The position numbers were made by a program, and so were the translations under genes. Under the pieces are notes generated by a model, which was not told where the DNA came from, searched no databases, and was given only the letters and a program-made list of their open reading frames with translations. A stretch of DNA of 64,000 bases from Ophiura sarsii. Its lineage: Eukaryota; Echinodermata; Ophiuroidea; Amphilepidida; Ophiuridae. Positions within the stretch are counted from its first letter, which is position 1. Each line of letters opens with the position of its first letter. This document shows, piece after piece, positions 22,441 through 34,547 of the stretch. The DNA lies in contig CM069455.1 in the NCBI GenBank assembly GCA_035610835.1, positions 48,320,868 through 48,384,867 on the forward strand, written 5' to 3'.

Positions 22441-23004
22441 TATGCATGATATTGTTATCAAACTATTCGATTGCAAAAAAACACAAAAACCTTGAGGTAC
22501 CAACATTCAACAAAATGTAAACAGCAATCATTGGTGGGTAGCCCGCGAAATCGCCTATATGTATTTCCACGCACGCCCGATATTTTGACCTACATTATCT
22601 CAGAAAAATGTTCTGTTTGGAAAAAGAAAATATAGCTATATTTCTCAGACGACGGTGGCTACGAACGGCCGTTAATTTTGAATTTCCGTTGGTTTCAATG
22701 TAACAATGGATTTTGATTATATGACCCCATAAAATTCATCATAGGTTAGAAGAAAATTTTTCCAATCCAAAACCGTTCGGGATGGCTAATCATCCCAATT
22801 GTAAATGCTATTTTTTGAATTTAAACCGTTGTTAAGCGGTCGTCCCATTCACTTGATCAGGTAACCTCGTTCGCATATTTTAACCTGAATACTCGTGAAT
22901 ACGCCTATGTCCAGCGTCGTCTGATATTTCTCAGAAAAGGAACAATGACGCCCTCTAGAGTTAGAAAACCGTACATCATCTGCGACTCTCATATCAAGGG
23001 GTGT
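22441..23004. other. Intergenic, no gene seen
   Basis: AT-rich sequence with stops in all frames; no clear repeat structure beyond short A/T tracts. Confidence 0.4.
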
Positions 23005-23005
23005 A

Positions 23006-23137
23006 TTGCAGATACATTGCAGATACATTGCAGATACATTGCAGATACATTGCAGATACATTGCAGATACATTGCAGATACATTGCAGATACATTGCAGA
23101 TACATTGCAGATACATTGCAGATACATTGCAGATACA
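23006..23137 (+). repeat. Minisatellite, 12 perfect copies of an 11-bp unit
   Basis: ttgcagataca is repeated 12 times without error (132 bp). As 11 is not a multiple of 3, the array is open in several frames and gives meaningless ORFs (YLQCICNVSAM repeats on the minus strand). Confidence 0.95.
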
Positions 23138-23395
23138 CCTCTTATCTTGGACTGTTTTGAAATCAAAATAAACACTTGAAAACAGAAATGAACACTAATA
23201 ATAGAATCGTCATAATAGTATTCTTAGGTATGGACTTTTAAAGGTTTATGAAGTATTGTTTGCAATAATCACTCCGGGTTTGCGATAACGGGTGAGGCGA
23301 CTGATGATTCAGGTATTGATTTGTGTGGGTGGCTTTCCGTTATATGAGATGTTTTACACTGCGATCACGGTTTCCAAACGATTAGGGTGTATATT

Positions 23396-23545
23396 AGAAT
23401 TGAATTTTGCCCTCTTTTTCACATTCATAGGTGAACTTGAGGCTGCCAGTGTCGTCGACATTAATTAGATGATCTGTCAGCTGATCTTCTTTAATGCGCG
23501 TGATAATTTCTAGGATATAATCGACGTAGCGTTTGAAGATTGCAT
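23396..23545 (-). mobile_element. Penelope-like element fragment (RT palm region)
   Basis: The minus strand reads KRYVDYILEIITRIKEDQLT, then DHLINVDDTGSLKFTYECE and KEGKIQF. This matches the RYVDD..F catalytic segment and the following IKFT.E...G..PFLD segment of Penelope-like reverse transcriptases. The second catalytic Asp of YVDD is Tyr, and both flanks are lost. Confidence 0.7.
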
Positions 23546-24829
23546 TACGAGCATACACTGAAGAAAATACAGCTAAAATGTTAGAATTAGATAAAAACAT
23601 ACAAGCTGAAGAAAGGAATAAAAGATGGAAATGCACCGACATCAATTACTCAAAATACGGACCTGGCTATCCATTTCTCACCATAGTTCGACAGGCAAAC
23701 TTCAATTTCAATCTAGTACTTCATTGATTCAATACATCGTGTTACATCATATATAATATATCAGCATAACCCTCATTAAGTATACTAAATGTAACATGTA
23801 TACTTTACCACCGCACCCTGGAAATGAGGCTGACAAAATTTGCGGACGAACCATGCCATGCCAAGCAAGAGGTCGCATTTATTTATAACTTGGCGTTGTA
23901 TCATTCAATTCATAACATAATTCAAATCACGGCCACCTGCTCCAAGTGTAAATGCTACTGGAACCGAAAAAAAACCTAGATAATATCATGCATAAGTCGA
24001 TCAAAATGTGAGTTCAACCAATCGCGGGAGCCGGATGAATGCGCCGCTCCTGACTTCATCGTAAATTCTGACAAAGCCGAATGAAAACCTAGACAATGAC
24101 TTTAACCATATCTCATTGAATCAGATACAAATGTGGGAATTGAAATAAAGCCAAAATAGAGTATATTAAAACTCAAAATTATATAGAAATTTGTCATGCA
24201 AACTTTGCATGTGAATTTCAGTACCAGTTCATATCATATTGATAAGAAAACATTCATGCTCCAACCAACTTCCAAGGAGCCGAATTTACATATTATAAAA
24301 TCACTCATATGAACTCATGTAATTAACCTAAAATATTCATATACCTAAATCGTTTAGAATTATCGGAACATTTCAATCAAATAATTTATAATTTTAAATC
24401 CTTAAGATATCCCCTTTGCAAGATGTTCTCTTTATATAAGCAAACGATTGAAATAGCAATTTAAAATCAGAACTTTGTATGTTGAAAAAATATAACACTG
24501 CCCAAGGTTCTACAGATCCCTGTGGCTAACCTTGTACAACCTAAAGGGTGGGTGGGTGGGACATTTTTTCACTTCCAGCACGAACAACAAACACCGACCT
24601 CTCGCATTGATGGCACGAAACTAAATAGCCCAAGAGGAAACGCCACGCAAGAGCACGCGAAATCCGAGCGGAGTCAACCGGGAGCGCTCAGGAAAAGCAT
24701 CCCACGTATGCGCAAACGACGGGACAAAAACCCGTAGGTCGTGACCGGGACTGAACCATTTTCAGGGCCGGGGGTAAATTGAAAATGTGCTCAATTGCAT
24801 CGATTGTTTTGTGAATACATAGGTAATTA

Positions 24830-25510
24830 GGCCACTATATCCATAATCATTAACTCAATATATCACATACGTTAATACCACGTCATGCATATTATATATA
24901 TCATGCATAACTTAACCCTAATAACATCACATCATCATACATAACCATTAATTAACACCACATCATACATATCATGTCCTACTTTAATCCTTTGCTTAAC
25001 ACCACATCATACATATTATACCTTACATAACCCTTAGCACAATATCATACATATTATTATATCATACATAACCCTTAACATCACATCATAAACACAAAAG
25101 CGTACAACACCACATCGCCACCATTAAAACCACATCATACACATTATATCATACTTCCATGATCATAGATAACCCTTAACATTTATGATCATATCGTCGC
25201 TGTTCTGACATACCGGCACATCACAACAGAAATAAGTAAAGAGATGTGCCGGTATGTCAGAACAGCGACGATATGATCATAAATATCTTACATAACCTTT
25301 AACACCAATCATACATATTATATCAAACATAACCCTCACAACATCATACATGTTATATCTTACACAACCCTTAACACCACATCATACATATTATACCTTA
25401 CATAACCCTTAGCACAATATCATACATATTATTATATCATACATAACCCTTAACATCACATCATAAAAACAAAAGCGTACAACACCACATCGCCACCATT
25501 AAAACACTGC
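24830..25510 (+). repeat. AT-rich satellite array with an embedded long hairpin
   Basis: Repeats built on catacataacccttaacac and atcatacatattata. A block of about 135 bp at 24985-25132 recurs almost unchanged at 25373-25505 (same agcacaatatcatacatatt and gcgtacaacaccacatcgcc). Confidence 0.8.
25181..25284. repeat. Perfect hairpin, 42-bp arms, 20-base loop
   Basis: Arms 25181-25222 and 25243-25284 are exact inverted complements (atttatgatcatatcgtcgc at the outside, cataccggcacatc at the inside). It lies in the satellite array but has a different, GC-richer composition. It could be a very young snap-back insertion or an RNA hairpin locus. Confidence 0.9.
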
Positions 25511-25872
25511 ATCATCAGTAAGGAACATTTGACGTTGTTATAAACTTGAAAAGGGTTAATAATATCAAAGTGAATCCTGACGAAATTTTGCAGTCAAACC
25601 GTGTCTGTTGAATTTCTTTACGCATGAATAGCTTACCAGCATGACCAGTCTTGAATGCTGACCACCAAATCATCTTCATAACACTGGGCCTAATAGCTGC
25701 ATCATTCTCAATTAAACATCGTTAAAACCTTGGAATAGTTAAAACAACGCTCAAATTCAAATCTGATTATTGTTATGATAGATAAAGACATTTGAGCATG
25801 TTGAAGAATATTGTTAGCTATCATTGAACGAATTCATCAGGTCTGCAGGAACGAAATATTGAGATTTTCATT

Positions 25873-26298
25873 TTTCAAAACCAAACCATTTTGCTCATGA
25901 TTGACAGTTTCGTGTGTGATGCTTCATCAGAATGACATCTCTGACCCGTGCTAAATAGGAAATAGTCAGAGACAGAGTGTAGCAGGTCGGCCATCTGCAA
26001 AAAATAAACGAACCGTGTTTTTGACTGGTCGAATGCTAAATATTCTTTGGAAGGGAGAGGTAACCACATTCTCGACGACATCCTTGAAGCCATTTGGATT
26101 CGACAGAAGACGTCGACGGCTGATGCCATGAACAACAACGAGGGGTTCATTTTCTTATTCATGTCTACCATGTCTACGACCCACTGATCACCATAATAAC
26201 AACCGGAAACATCACGGGCCAGAAGAGGTCATTCTGATGAAGCGTGTAGACCATAACACACGAAACTGTCAAACGTGAGTAAACTGCTAAGTTTTGAA
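25873..26298 (+). mobile_element. Penelope-like element fragment (GIY-YIG endonuclease C-terminal part)
   Basis: The plus strand reads FDWSNAKYSLEGRGNHILDD, then ILEAIWIRQKTSTADAMNNN and EGFIF. This resembles the ..DW..AK......R..LEA.WIRK....N.DEG end of Penelope endonuclease domains. It is flanked by inverted blocks (tgacagtttcgtgtg near 25905 and cacacgaaactgtca near 26258) that include cattctgatgaagc, a common Penelope terminal sequence. Confidence 0.65.
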
Positions 26299-26580
26299 AT
26301 AGGGAAATCCCAATGATGTTGTAAGCTTATTTGGTAAACTACCGCGTTCGCTACATAATCATAATAAATTATCCATGCATAATATTGTATACAAATGCAG
26401 TTTCATCAAATGTCATGAAACGCACAATGCAATCATTGACCTTAGGGTCAATGATGCAATGTACGCACAGCATAACGCTATGGAGTCGGCATGCACGTCC
26501 ATGTATTAGATATAGTGCGTAACCTTGTTTATGATTTTGTCATTTTAAGGTGTTTTATATTCACCAAGCATTTGTTTACA

Positions 26581-27726
26581 TCAAGTCAGTACTTGCACTC
26601 CAAATAAACTCTCAGTTCTGATCGGGTATAGTAGTGATTCTGCATGGCGCGTTGCATTCATATTCTGAGCTTCTAAGTCTTCACGCTTTTCTAAGTACGC
26701 TGTCAAGATGGTATCGATAAGACCTTCCATTTCGGTTGCCTTCCCTCTTATTTCTTCCGCAAGTTCCTTAACTTGTTTACACTCTGCGTTGTCCCCTTTG
26801 CCTGTATTTTTATTATCCTCTCTGGTTGCAAGCAGACTAACGTCTTCTGAACTTCTTCGCCCGTCTTCATTCTCGACGCCATTGGTCAAATTCCCCCTAC
26901 CACCTTCACGTGCGCCCTTTTTCGATTTCCAACCTATCTTGATGTCTTTTGCACCTGACACGCAATCCCATATTCTAAAACCAATCGACAACGCAGCCCC
27001 TGCAGAAGCAACGATCACGGCTGTTTTACTGCCCGCTGTGGCTAGCACTCGTCCACCAATCTTAATTTCCGACCATATTGCTTTAATAGATATCTGAGCA
27101 ACGTCGGTTGACAATTCTGCCACTTCCAAAAGTCTCAAGGTAGTCACGGCCACACTTACTATCTTGGATACAGTAAACGCAATGGATACTGTACAAGACG
27201 CCATCTTCAGGTATTTAAAACCAGATTTAATCCATTTCCAAAGATGCTGTTTTCCCGCCTCACTACTAAAATACTCGTAGCCTGCCTGGAATGCCTTTTC
27301 GTATTTCTTTATAATGTCAACGAAATTGTTAATTTTCTCACAGATCTTGTCAAATGCTTCCTTGCTTTGTCTTTTCTTCTTCTTGTCAAGGGCGAACTTT
27401 GTTATCGACGCACCCGATGCCGTGGCCGTTCCGCCAATACTGATGCCTAGTCCTGTGCAGGTTAACACCAAAGAGACACCCAGAGTGAACGGTGCAGCCG
27501 CGATGCCAATCACTGTAAGACCGCCACCAATGATACCAAGACTACCACCAACGACTTTTGTCACGCCTGTTCCTATAGCCGTGTTGTCCACGAACTTGGC
27601 CATGGGTATGACAAAGTATCGGATGTCTGCTTTAATGCCATTGAAGAACGTCACCGGATCGCACCCAAGTTGTTTATCAGGATTCATGAATTCTTCTTCT
27701 GCTTGGGCCATGTTTTCCAGAAGACT
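26581..27726 (-). CDS. ApoL copy C, exon 2 (main ApoL domain)
   Basis: The acceptor ccttacag precedes 27726; the exon begins [20 protein letters not shown] and ends RTESLFGVQVLT at the stop at 26581. It has a tryptophan codon at the site where copy B has a stop, and a single copy of the linker that is doubled in B. Confidence 0.88.
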   Translation of the reverse strand, partial: SLLENMAQAEEEFMNPDKQLGCDPVTFFNGIKADIRYFVIPMAKFVDNTAIGTGVTKVVGGSLGIIGGGLTVIGIAAAPFTLGVSLVLTCTGLGISIGGTATASGASITKFALDKKKKRQSKEAFDKICEKINNFVDIIKKYEKAFQAGYEYFSSEAGKQHLWKWIKSGFKYLKMASCTVSIAFTVSKIVSVAVTTLRLLEVAELSTDVAQISIKAIWSEIKIGGRVLATAGSKTAVIVASAGAALSIGFRIWDCVSGAKDIKIGWKSKKGAREGGRGNLTNGVENEDGRRSSEDVSLLATREDNKNTGKGDNAECKQVKELAEEIRGKATEMEGLIDTILTAYLEKREDLEAQNMNATRHAESLLYPIRTESLFGVQVLT

Positions 27727-29781
27727 CTGTAAGGATAAAAACAAACACCAAAAAATGGGACTTTAATATCGTGTATTTAGAAGAATTCGCACATAGGACA
27801 ACTTGAGCATTTTGGAGGTATTTTCATCAGATTGCTTAAAATTAGCTTAAAATTGGTCTGAAATCACTCACTCACTCACTCACTCACTCACTCACTCACT
27901 CACTCACTCACTCACTCACTCACTCACTCACTCACTCACTCACTCACTCACTCACTCACTCACTCACTCACTCACTCACTCACTCACTCAGGCCACAGCT
28001 GTCGGACGTTAAACATGTTAAAGGCAAAAGTTCACTCAGGCCAGTTCGCCCAGGGTGAACTAGCTTACACCTGTTCACTTGGTGACCAATGAAATAGAGT
28101 AAAGATGGAGAAATCTCAACCTTTGGATATTCCCAAAGCATCTGGCTGGTGGCTCTCCAGACGTAGATACGCCTGTCTTTCATGCAGGTCTTCATCTCAG
28201 CAGGTGTTTGCCGAATAGCTTAACATCGGACGTCCGGCATATTTTTGCCATGATCTGGTTTCCATAGAACTAGATCTGATACCACATCCCAGAACGTCTG
28301 ACACATTGCCCAGCAAACTGTAGTCGCCTCTTCTTGATTTATTCACTTACTCTAGGAAGATCACCATAGAGTTCTTTGTTGGTGATTTATATATCGAGGG
28401 CTGATCGAAGAAGTCCAGACTGGTTCCATCGGTAGTTTTAATGGTCACCTGAACTTGTTGGTTAAACACCATGTATTTGGTTTTCTTGGCGTTCATGTGG
28501 AGGCCAACACTTAGAGCTGCCTTTTCTACTCTTTCCAGGAGTTTCTGCGCCTGGCCAGCAGTGTCATATACTAGTGCTATGTCATCAGCTAAATCCAAAT
28601 CTGTCACCATCAGGGGTCTAAATCTGCGCCTGCGCCTGGGGTTGACTGTAAAATCCAGGACTTCCTCTCTGCCTTCTATGGCAGTTCGCATGCAATAATC
28701 TAGCACTATTAAAAGAGATACGGAGCAAGAGTATCACTTTGGAGAACGCCCGCCAATATATCAAATTCATCAGTATCAGGAGTTGTCACTTTGGCCTTTG
28801 TGTTGTGGTAAGTATATTCTAAATAGCATTGACTATTACCATATGCCTTCAAAATCTTGATCATCTTGCCTCTACGGATCATATCAAATGCTTTCTTGAA
28901 GTCTATGAATGTCATTATTGCTGGGAGGTTTTGGTTGTGTATCCCTTTAATTATTCTGCGGAGTGCAATAACCTGGCCCACTGTGGATCTGTTTTCTCTA
29001 ACATGTCTAAAGGCACATTGGTTTGGTCTCAGATTGTTATCTACATGCGGTCTAATCCTACGGTTATATGTTTTTGCAACTGTGGACCTCAAATTGACGC
29101 CTCTGTAGTATGCAGTGTTGCTATAAGGTCGCCACTTTTGGGAACAGGTATAAGATTTAAAAACAGACTACTGTTCTGGTATATCTTGTTTGCAAGGAGA
29201 GCATCATTGCAGAAGTCAAGAGTTATCTGATCAACATCACATCGTTTCAATACTTCTGGAGGAGCTCCATCTTCACCCTTCTTTTTAAAGACTTTCTAGC
29301 TTTCTGATATGTCTCAGCATCAAAAGGATTCTGTTCGAATTGGTAGTTGATCAAAAACCTTTGATATGTCTTCATCTTCATCAGTTACTACCGGAAGATT
29401 ACCAAGAAGCTGATGAAAATGGTCGTGCCAACTTTGCAATCTTTCCTCTTTAGTGAGTCCCTTTAGTCTTCTTGACTAAAATATCCAGGCGATATTAACA
29501 TTAAATAAAAGCCAAGATTTTCGCGCGCATTTTTTTCTATGAGTTGTTTCACATCTCCCAGATTTTTGCTTGCCCTTCCCAGTTTGTCCCCTTTCCCCAA
29601 TGATGCTGGTGCCGCCATTGGGACCCAGTCTAGCACCCTCGCGTATACGTCATTGTGACGACGGGATTCAGTTTATGGACTATGAGGACTCAGCTTACCA
29701 AAGCTTCTTCATCGGTAAGAGGCGTGTCACTCATGCTGCAGTATATCGCCCTTTTCGAGCTGTGTAGCGACTGGTATAAAT
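26581..29781 (-). CDS. Apolipoprotein L-like gene, copy C (two coding exons, intact)
   Basis: Exon 1 is 29781-29699 with ATG at 29734; exon 2 is 27726-26581. Joined in phase 0 they encode about 393 residues with no break. The product has the ApoL order: glycine-rich hydrophobic core ([20 protein letters not shown]), basic [20 protein letters not shown] helix, a second hydrophobic stretch ending [20 protein letters not shown], an acidic linker, then a coiled-coil tail (KELAEEIRGKATEMEGLIDT). It is closer to copy B than to copy A: same exon 1, same linker motif ENEDGRRSSEDVS, same 3' flank. The intron of about 2 kb contains a LINE remnant in the same orientation and a CACT microsatellite. A role in membrane or lipid binding is inferred from the family. 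Confidence 0.85.
27864..27990 (+). repeat. Microsatellite (CACT)n in ApoL C intron
   Basis: About 31 pure CACT/TCAC repeats. Confidence 0.95.
28347..29500 (-). mobile_element. LINE reverse transcriptase remnant in ApoL C intron
   Basis: The minus strand gives LFLNLIPVPKSGDL, then LRPNQCAFRHVRENRSTVGQ and NLPAIMTFIDFKKAFDMIRR (RT catalytic region). After these come GVLQSDTLAPYLF, then in another frame MRTAIEGREEVLDF and VTDLDLADDIALVYD (F/LADD box), ending GLHMNAKKTKYMVFNQQ. Several frameshifts and stops separate the pieces. It lies on the same strand as ApoL C. It is a non-LTR retrotransposon with endonuclease-type RT; clade not assigned. Inactive. Confidence 0.82.
29699..29781 (-). CDS. ApoL copy C, exon 1 (MSDTPLTDEEAL)
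   Basis: The acceptor cctttttcag precedes 29781 on the minus strand; the ATG is at 29734-29732. Twelve codons end with TTG before a gtaagc donor at 29698. The 5'UTR part (ccagtcgctacacagctcg, then aaaagggcgatata) matches that of copy B but in a different frame relative to the ATG, so it is noncoding. Confidence 0.78.
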
Positions 29782-30039
29782 CTGAAAAAGGAATATTTTG
29801 ATTATGATTATTGACAAAGAAAGTAGAATTAAAATGATGACGAGAGACAATGTGAGTTAAAGATTGAAATAAATTTAAGATTTATATGCCTCCAAAAACA
29901 TCAATAATTCAGACATTTCTCTCTTTATACTCTACAGACTGCATACAAATTGTACAATTGCATTTATGTCTCCAAGTAAACTAATTCTGAGTTGCTCATG
30001 CACTAAGATTGCCAGTGCGTTTTCTGGCTTTACACATGT

Positions 30040-31090
30040 TACAGACGGCCTTTGTTAGGATATTTTAGACCAATCGACCCCCTTCAACAATGAGTTATAG
30101 GCCCTATTTGGGTCCTATATGAGCTATATTCTAGACCCCACATGGGTTTCCATTTTGGGGCCCACTTATTTTTGTCGCCGGGATTCAAATGGTCATAAAT
30201 GGGAAAGGCAACTCGGGATCCAGGTGGGTACCTAATGGGCCCCCAATAAGATCCAATGTGTGATTTATATGGGTTTAATTAGGGCCAAATCAGGGTTTTA
30301 AATGGGATTGCACTTATGGGCAACCTATATTAGGTAATTGATAATTGAATTATTTACCCGAATGAATTACTGGCAATTGGAAGAACAATTCAGTCATTTG
30401 GCTTTTTATTAACACTCTCCAACAAAATTGTTCATGTGTACATTTGTGTGAAGTAATGTTCTTATACTTGATATTTAATTATGAAATGGTGCATTAATTT
30501 GAATTTATTCGAATTATTTGTTAAAATGTATAAACATACAATCCATAGTGTTACGAAATCAATATAACCAAGCTCAGTGCGCATGCGTGGAATACCCTGA
30601 TGTAACTTATGTGGGTCCCATGTGGTCAGCCTATATGGGACCCTGATAGATATACCCAAACGTAGCCCATTGCGGCCCTTGTAAAACACATATGGGACCC
30701 ATGTGGTCAGCCTGTATGGGATCCTAATAGGTTGACCCAAAATAAACCACAATGGTCCCATCTGGATAGCCCACATTTTTGTGAAGTATAAATGTTCTTA
30801 TACTTGCCATTTAATTATGAAATGGTGCATTAATTTGAATTAATTCGAATTATTTGTGAAAATGTATAAACATACAATCCATAGTGTTACGAAACCAATA
30901 TACCAAGCTCAGTGCGCATGCGTGGAATTGCCCTAATGTAACGTATGTGGGTCCCATGTGGTCAGCCTATATGGGACCCCAATAGGTTGACCCAAAATAA
31001 ACCACAATGGTCCCATCTGGGTAGCCCACTTAAAGCCCATAGCCCATGTTAGCCCACGTAGCCAATGTTATCCCGACGTGGGCCCCACTA
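30040..31090 (+). repeat. ATGGGACCC-type repeat with a tandem duplication of about 330 bp
   Basis: Many tatgggacccatgtgg-like words appear. The block from about 30449 (cttatacttgatatttaatt, cataca atccatagtgttacg, gctcagtgcgcatgcgtgg) recurs from about 30785 with few changes. No gene. Confidence 0.7.
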
Positions 31091-31348
31091 ACCATTGTTT
31101 GTGGGGATCCTAAGTCGGGATTCGCCAGCCCGCGAATTTCACTTTGTTGATACAGCCGGCCACTTCACTTGTTCTCCATTCGCGGGTCATAACGTTATCT
31201 GCGTGTATACTGTCCTTTTGACTGGGGTGAGGTTGGTTTATTTATGACAAATATTACATGAATTTCTGGTTAGTGGCGGGTTCATGCTCCCCAAGAATAG
31301 TTTGCGTGAGTGAGAGATCTGATTATAATCCTAGTGTAGGCCTACTAG

Positions 31349-32998
31349 TACACTGCTAAAATGTTGAGCAAATACGTTGCTTTATTGCGTTTAATCATCT
31401 GTTGGGTAAATGGTTGATTACATTTTATTCAACATATGTAGAAATCTAGGTGTTGTATAAAAGTAGAAACTACCCAACGTTGAGCAAAACAATTTAGTAA
31501 CAAGTTGGGGAAACCCCCGGTCTAAACTAATTTTGTTGCTAAAATATTGCGTTAATTGTTTCAATTGGGCAACTGTTGAGTATTTGTCTTAGGCAATCAC
31601 GTAACTTATGTTAAGATTTACTCATGTGGTTTTTATTGATCAACTGTTGCTTAAATCCTCGATTCTAATGGAGAAATATTCCATTTCAGTAATTGTTGCA
31701 TGAGCATTGAGGAAAATCACGCAACAGCTGATGCAAGTTACGCACATGAGAATTTTAGGCAACTTGTCCAAAAAAGCCCATTTCGTGATACGCAATCGTC
31801 ATACAATCATCATGGCGTCTTGTGCACGAGCTGAGATCTCTGGATCTGGATAAATTATAGTCTGGTAAATAAAACGGTGAATCCTCATCAACATAAGAGT
31901 TTGTGACATCTAACCGGCGTTTTGTGAGTCCGGTTTAGAATGTTTGTAGCTTGGTCTGTCAAGAAGATGATGTGATAGATCGGTCTAAATATTTGTGGTC
32001 GTCCGTGGGAATGAATAAGCTTATTTCGTCATGTCACAAATAAGCAACAATTGGCATTAAAACACCCAACATATAGGTACATTTGTCAACAGTGGCGTAT
32101 CTAGGGTCTTTTTCAGGGGAAGTGGGTAGCTCTGACGTATAAAACAATTGCGCAGCTGGGTTGTTTATTCCAGCGAATGACGTTGCATCCTAAAGTTGAT
32201 GCGCGCGGAGTGCGCGAAATATTAACAACATATCTACACGTACCTGGCCATTATTAGGTACATTTTTCTTTCAAACAGGCTTCTATAATGATATTCCTGG
32301 ACAAATGCGCGCGTAGCACGAGAAAAGTTGCCATTTTTATACTAAATTTCCCATCATCAAACCGGGCAAGGGGCAAAGTTGTCATTTAGATGGGAATTAA
32401 GTAAATCCCTTAGATTTTCTCTTTCCTTTTCCCTTTTATCTTCCTCTTCTCCCTTTCCTTTCTTTTCCTTTCCCTTTTCATTCTCTCTTTCTCCCCCTCT
32501 CTTTCCTTTCTTTCCCTTTCCTTCACCTTTTCCCCTTTCTTTTCCCCTTTCTCTTCCTCTCTTCCCTCTCTTCTTCCCTTCTCTTCGATTTTTTTTAGCC
32601 CGGTAGTTTTAGCTGGCCTTCCCGGTCAAAGCCGTCTGGGTGAGGGCACTCTGCCCCCCTGACCCCCCGCTACTGACATTTGATAAATTAAGCAACAGTT
32701 GCTGTACAAAAATGCTCAATATATAATATATAATTTAATATAATATATATAATGAAAACAATTCACAAATTAAGCAACAGTTGGTATTAATATGCCCAAC
32801 AAATGGTTAATTAATAATACCCAACTGTTGTGTAATTAAAATTGTGCAACTGTTGAGTAATAATGATTGCCCAGCTGTTGATAAACCATTTTAGCCAACG
32901 GTAATGGTCATTTTTTACTCAACTGTTAAACTGTTGCATGGTTACTCAACGTTGAGTAAAATGTTGAGTAAAATTTTACTCAACATTTTTGCAGTGTA
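31349..32998. mobile_element. DNA element with TGTTGAGTAAAA-type inverted ends
   Basis: Left CACTGCTAAAATGTTGAGCA; right inverted TACTCAACATTTTTGCAGTG. Internal words such as caactgttgagtaa and gcaacagttg recur in both orientations. A block at about 31660-32030 is shared with 38213-38560 (ggcgtcttgtgcacgag, gtgatagatcggtctaaat). An insertion at about 32092-32680 (agtggcgtatctaggg.. ccccccgctactgac) carries a long pyrimidine-rich tract at 32390-32590. Confidence 0.7.
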
Positions 32999-33314
32999 GG
33001 CAGCAATGTTTGCTTTAAATCAAATAAAGAAGTAATGGGTTGGGCGAGTGATTTCCCCGTTAATTAAAAAGTATAGTTAGTTTATTTATTGTATAGTAAC
33101 TGACATGTGTGACTTTGTTATTGTATCATCATGCATGGATGAGAGAGAGGACAACTTAACATGTTGTTGTTTCCACCCTATTATTACGTGTTTTGTATTA
33201 TTTAATTATGTTTAAATACAATTTGGTTAAATATGCAACATTAGCTATCCCTTAACAGGGGCCAACCCGTATGTTCACGATTGGGTCCATATGCGGCGAA
33301 AGCAGGGGTTGGGG

Positions 33315-33318
<4 letters not shown>

Positions 33319-33365
<47 letters not shown>
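33319..33365 (+). repeat. Poly-G run (about 47 bases)
   Basis: The longest homopolymer in the window, at the position matching the poly-G run of segmental duplication copy 1. Confidence 0.9.
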
Positions 33366-33366
<1 letters not shown>

Positions 33367-34547
33367 AAGAGAGGGAGAGACTCATTTCTAGAATAATATA
33401 TTGTGCGTTGTATCGGCTCATTCAATTGAATTTTGCTTGTCAACCAAGACAGTTGGTAATTCAACATAATCTCCAGCGATACCGAAATATGTGACTTTGA
33501 CGGACAGATTGATGGACACTTCATTAAAAGTAATACTGGTGATGATCTGTGCAATCAAGGCATTGGTAACATCGAGGACGGGAGTGGAGTGGAGGGGAAA
33601 GACGAAAGTACAGGGTGGGTCAAAAAAGTGTCCCGTGGAGCTATCGTTATCAAATTATATACACTCAAGCATGTGAAATTCAGCTTTGGCCGCTTTACAT
33701 GTGCAGAGGACTCATATATAATTACAATCACCATTCAGTGTGTAATTGAACATAATAAATAAAATAATTAATAATCTACCTACTACATCTTGATAGTTAG
33801 TTAAATTTGAGCAGAACAATATCATCCATATTATCTGCAGAATATTTGAAAATCAGATGTGAACAATTTTGCGAACAATTTAAATGTTTAGGGGGTGTAT
33901 TTTACTCAATACATTGATGTTGTATCGTATATTAATAATCCCATTGAAATCTCAAAGACAGTTTTTTCAGGCCAAAGTGGGATGCGCACATTTGTTACTA
34001 AATTGATCGTATCTCGGGAGTTACGGGATGAAATTTAGCATTGTTTAATGGGATGAAGCGTATTTGATAGAAGATAGGGCTTACCAGCATACTATTTCTC
34101 TTAAATAAACATACATACATACATACGTAGTAGTCAATGTTCCTCATTTTCATACTGTAAATAATATGAATCCCATACCAAACATAGGCTATATACGTAA
34201 CAACATTTTAAATGCAAGTGAAGTTATTAGTAATCAACCAACTCTCAAAAATATCTAAAAATAGTACGTTCAATTGAAATGTTGAAATATGAACACGGGG
34301 GTTGCAATCACATTAAAAATCTATGATCCGACTATTTTTCGGAATTGATCATGCATATGCATTGTAAATCAGCAATATCAATTAACTGTTAATGATTTGC
34401 AATGCATGATCAATGATTAAATGCATATATGATCAATTCAGTAACAAAATGTGCGCACATCTCGGATATTAATACGACTGTTAAAAGTAAGTTTTATTTG
34501 GCATATCAAGGTTCAGAGATACAATACATCAGATCAATATACACCTA

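Noticed and set aside
23006..23137. Regular repeat resembling a CRISPR array
   Set aside because: The units are directly adjacent with no spacers, and the genome is eukaryotic; it is a minisatellite.
32379..32606. Phe/Ser/Pro-rich ORF
   Set aside because: Pyrimidine-rich tract inside a repeat insertion, no coding evidence.
33252..33554. Proline-rich protein (minus strand)
   Set aside because: The Pro run is the complement of the 47-base poly-G run; flanks show no protein character.
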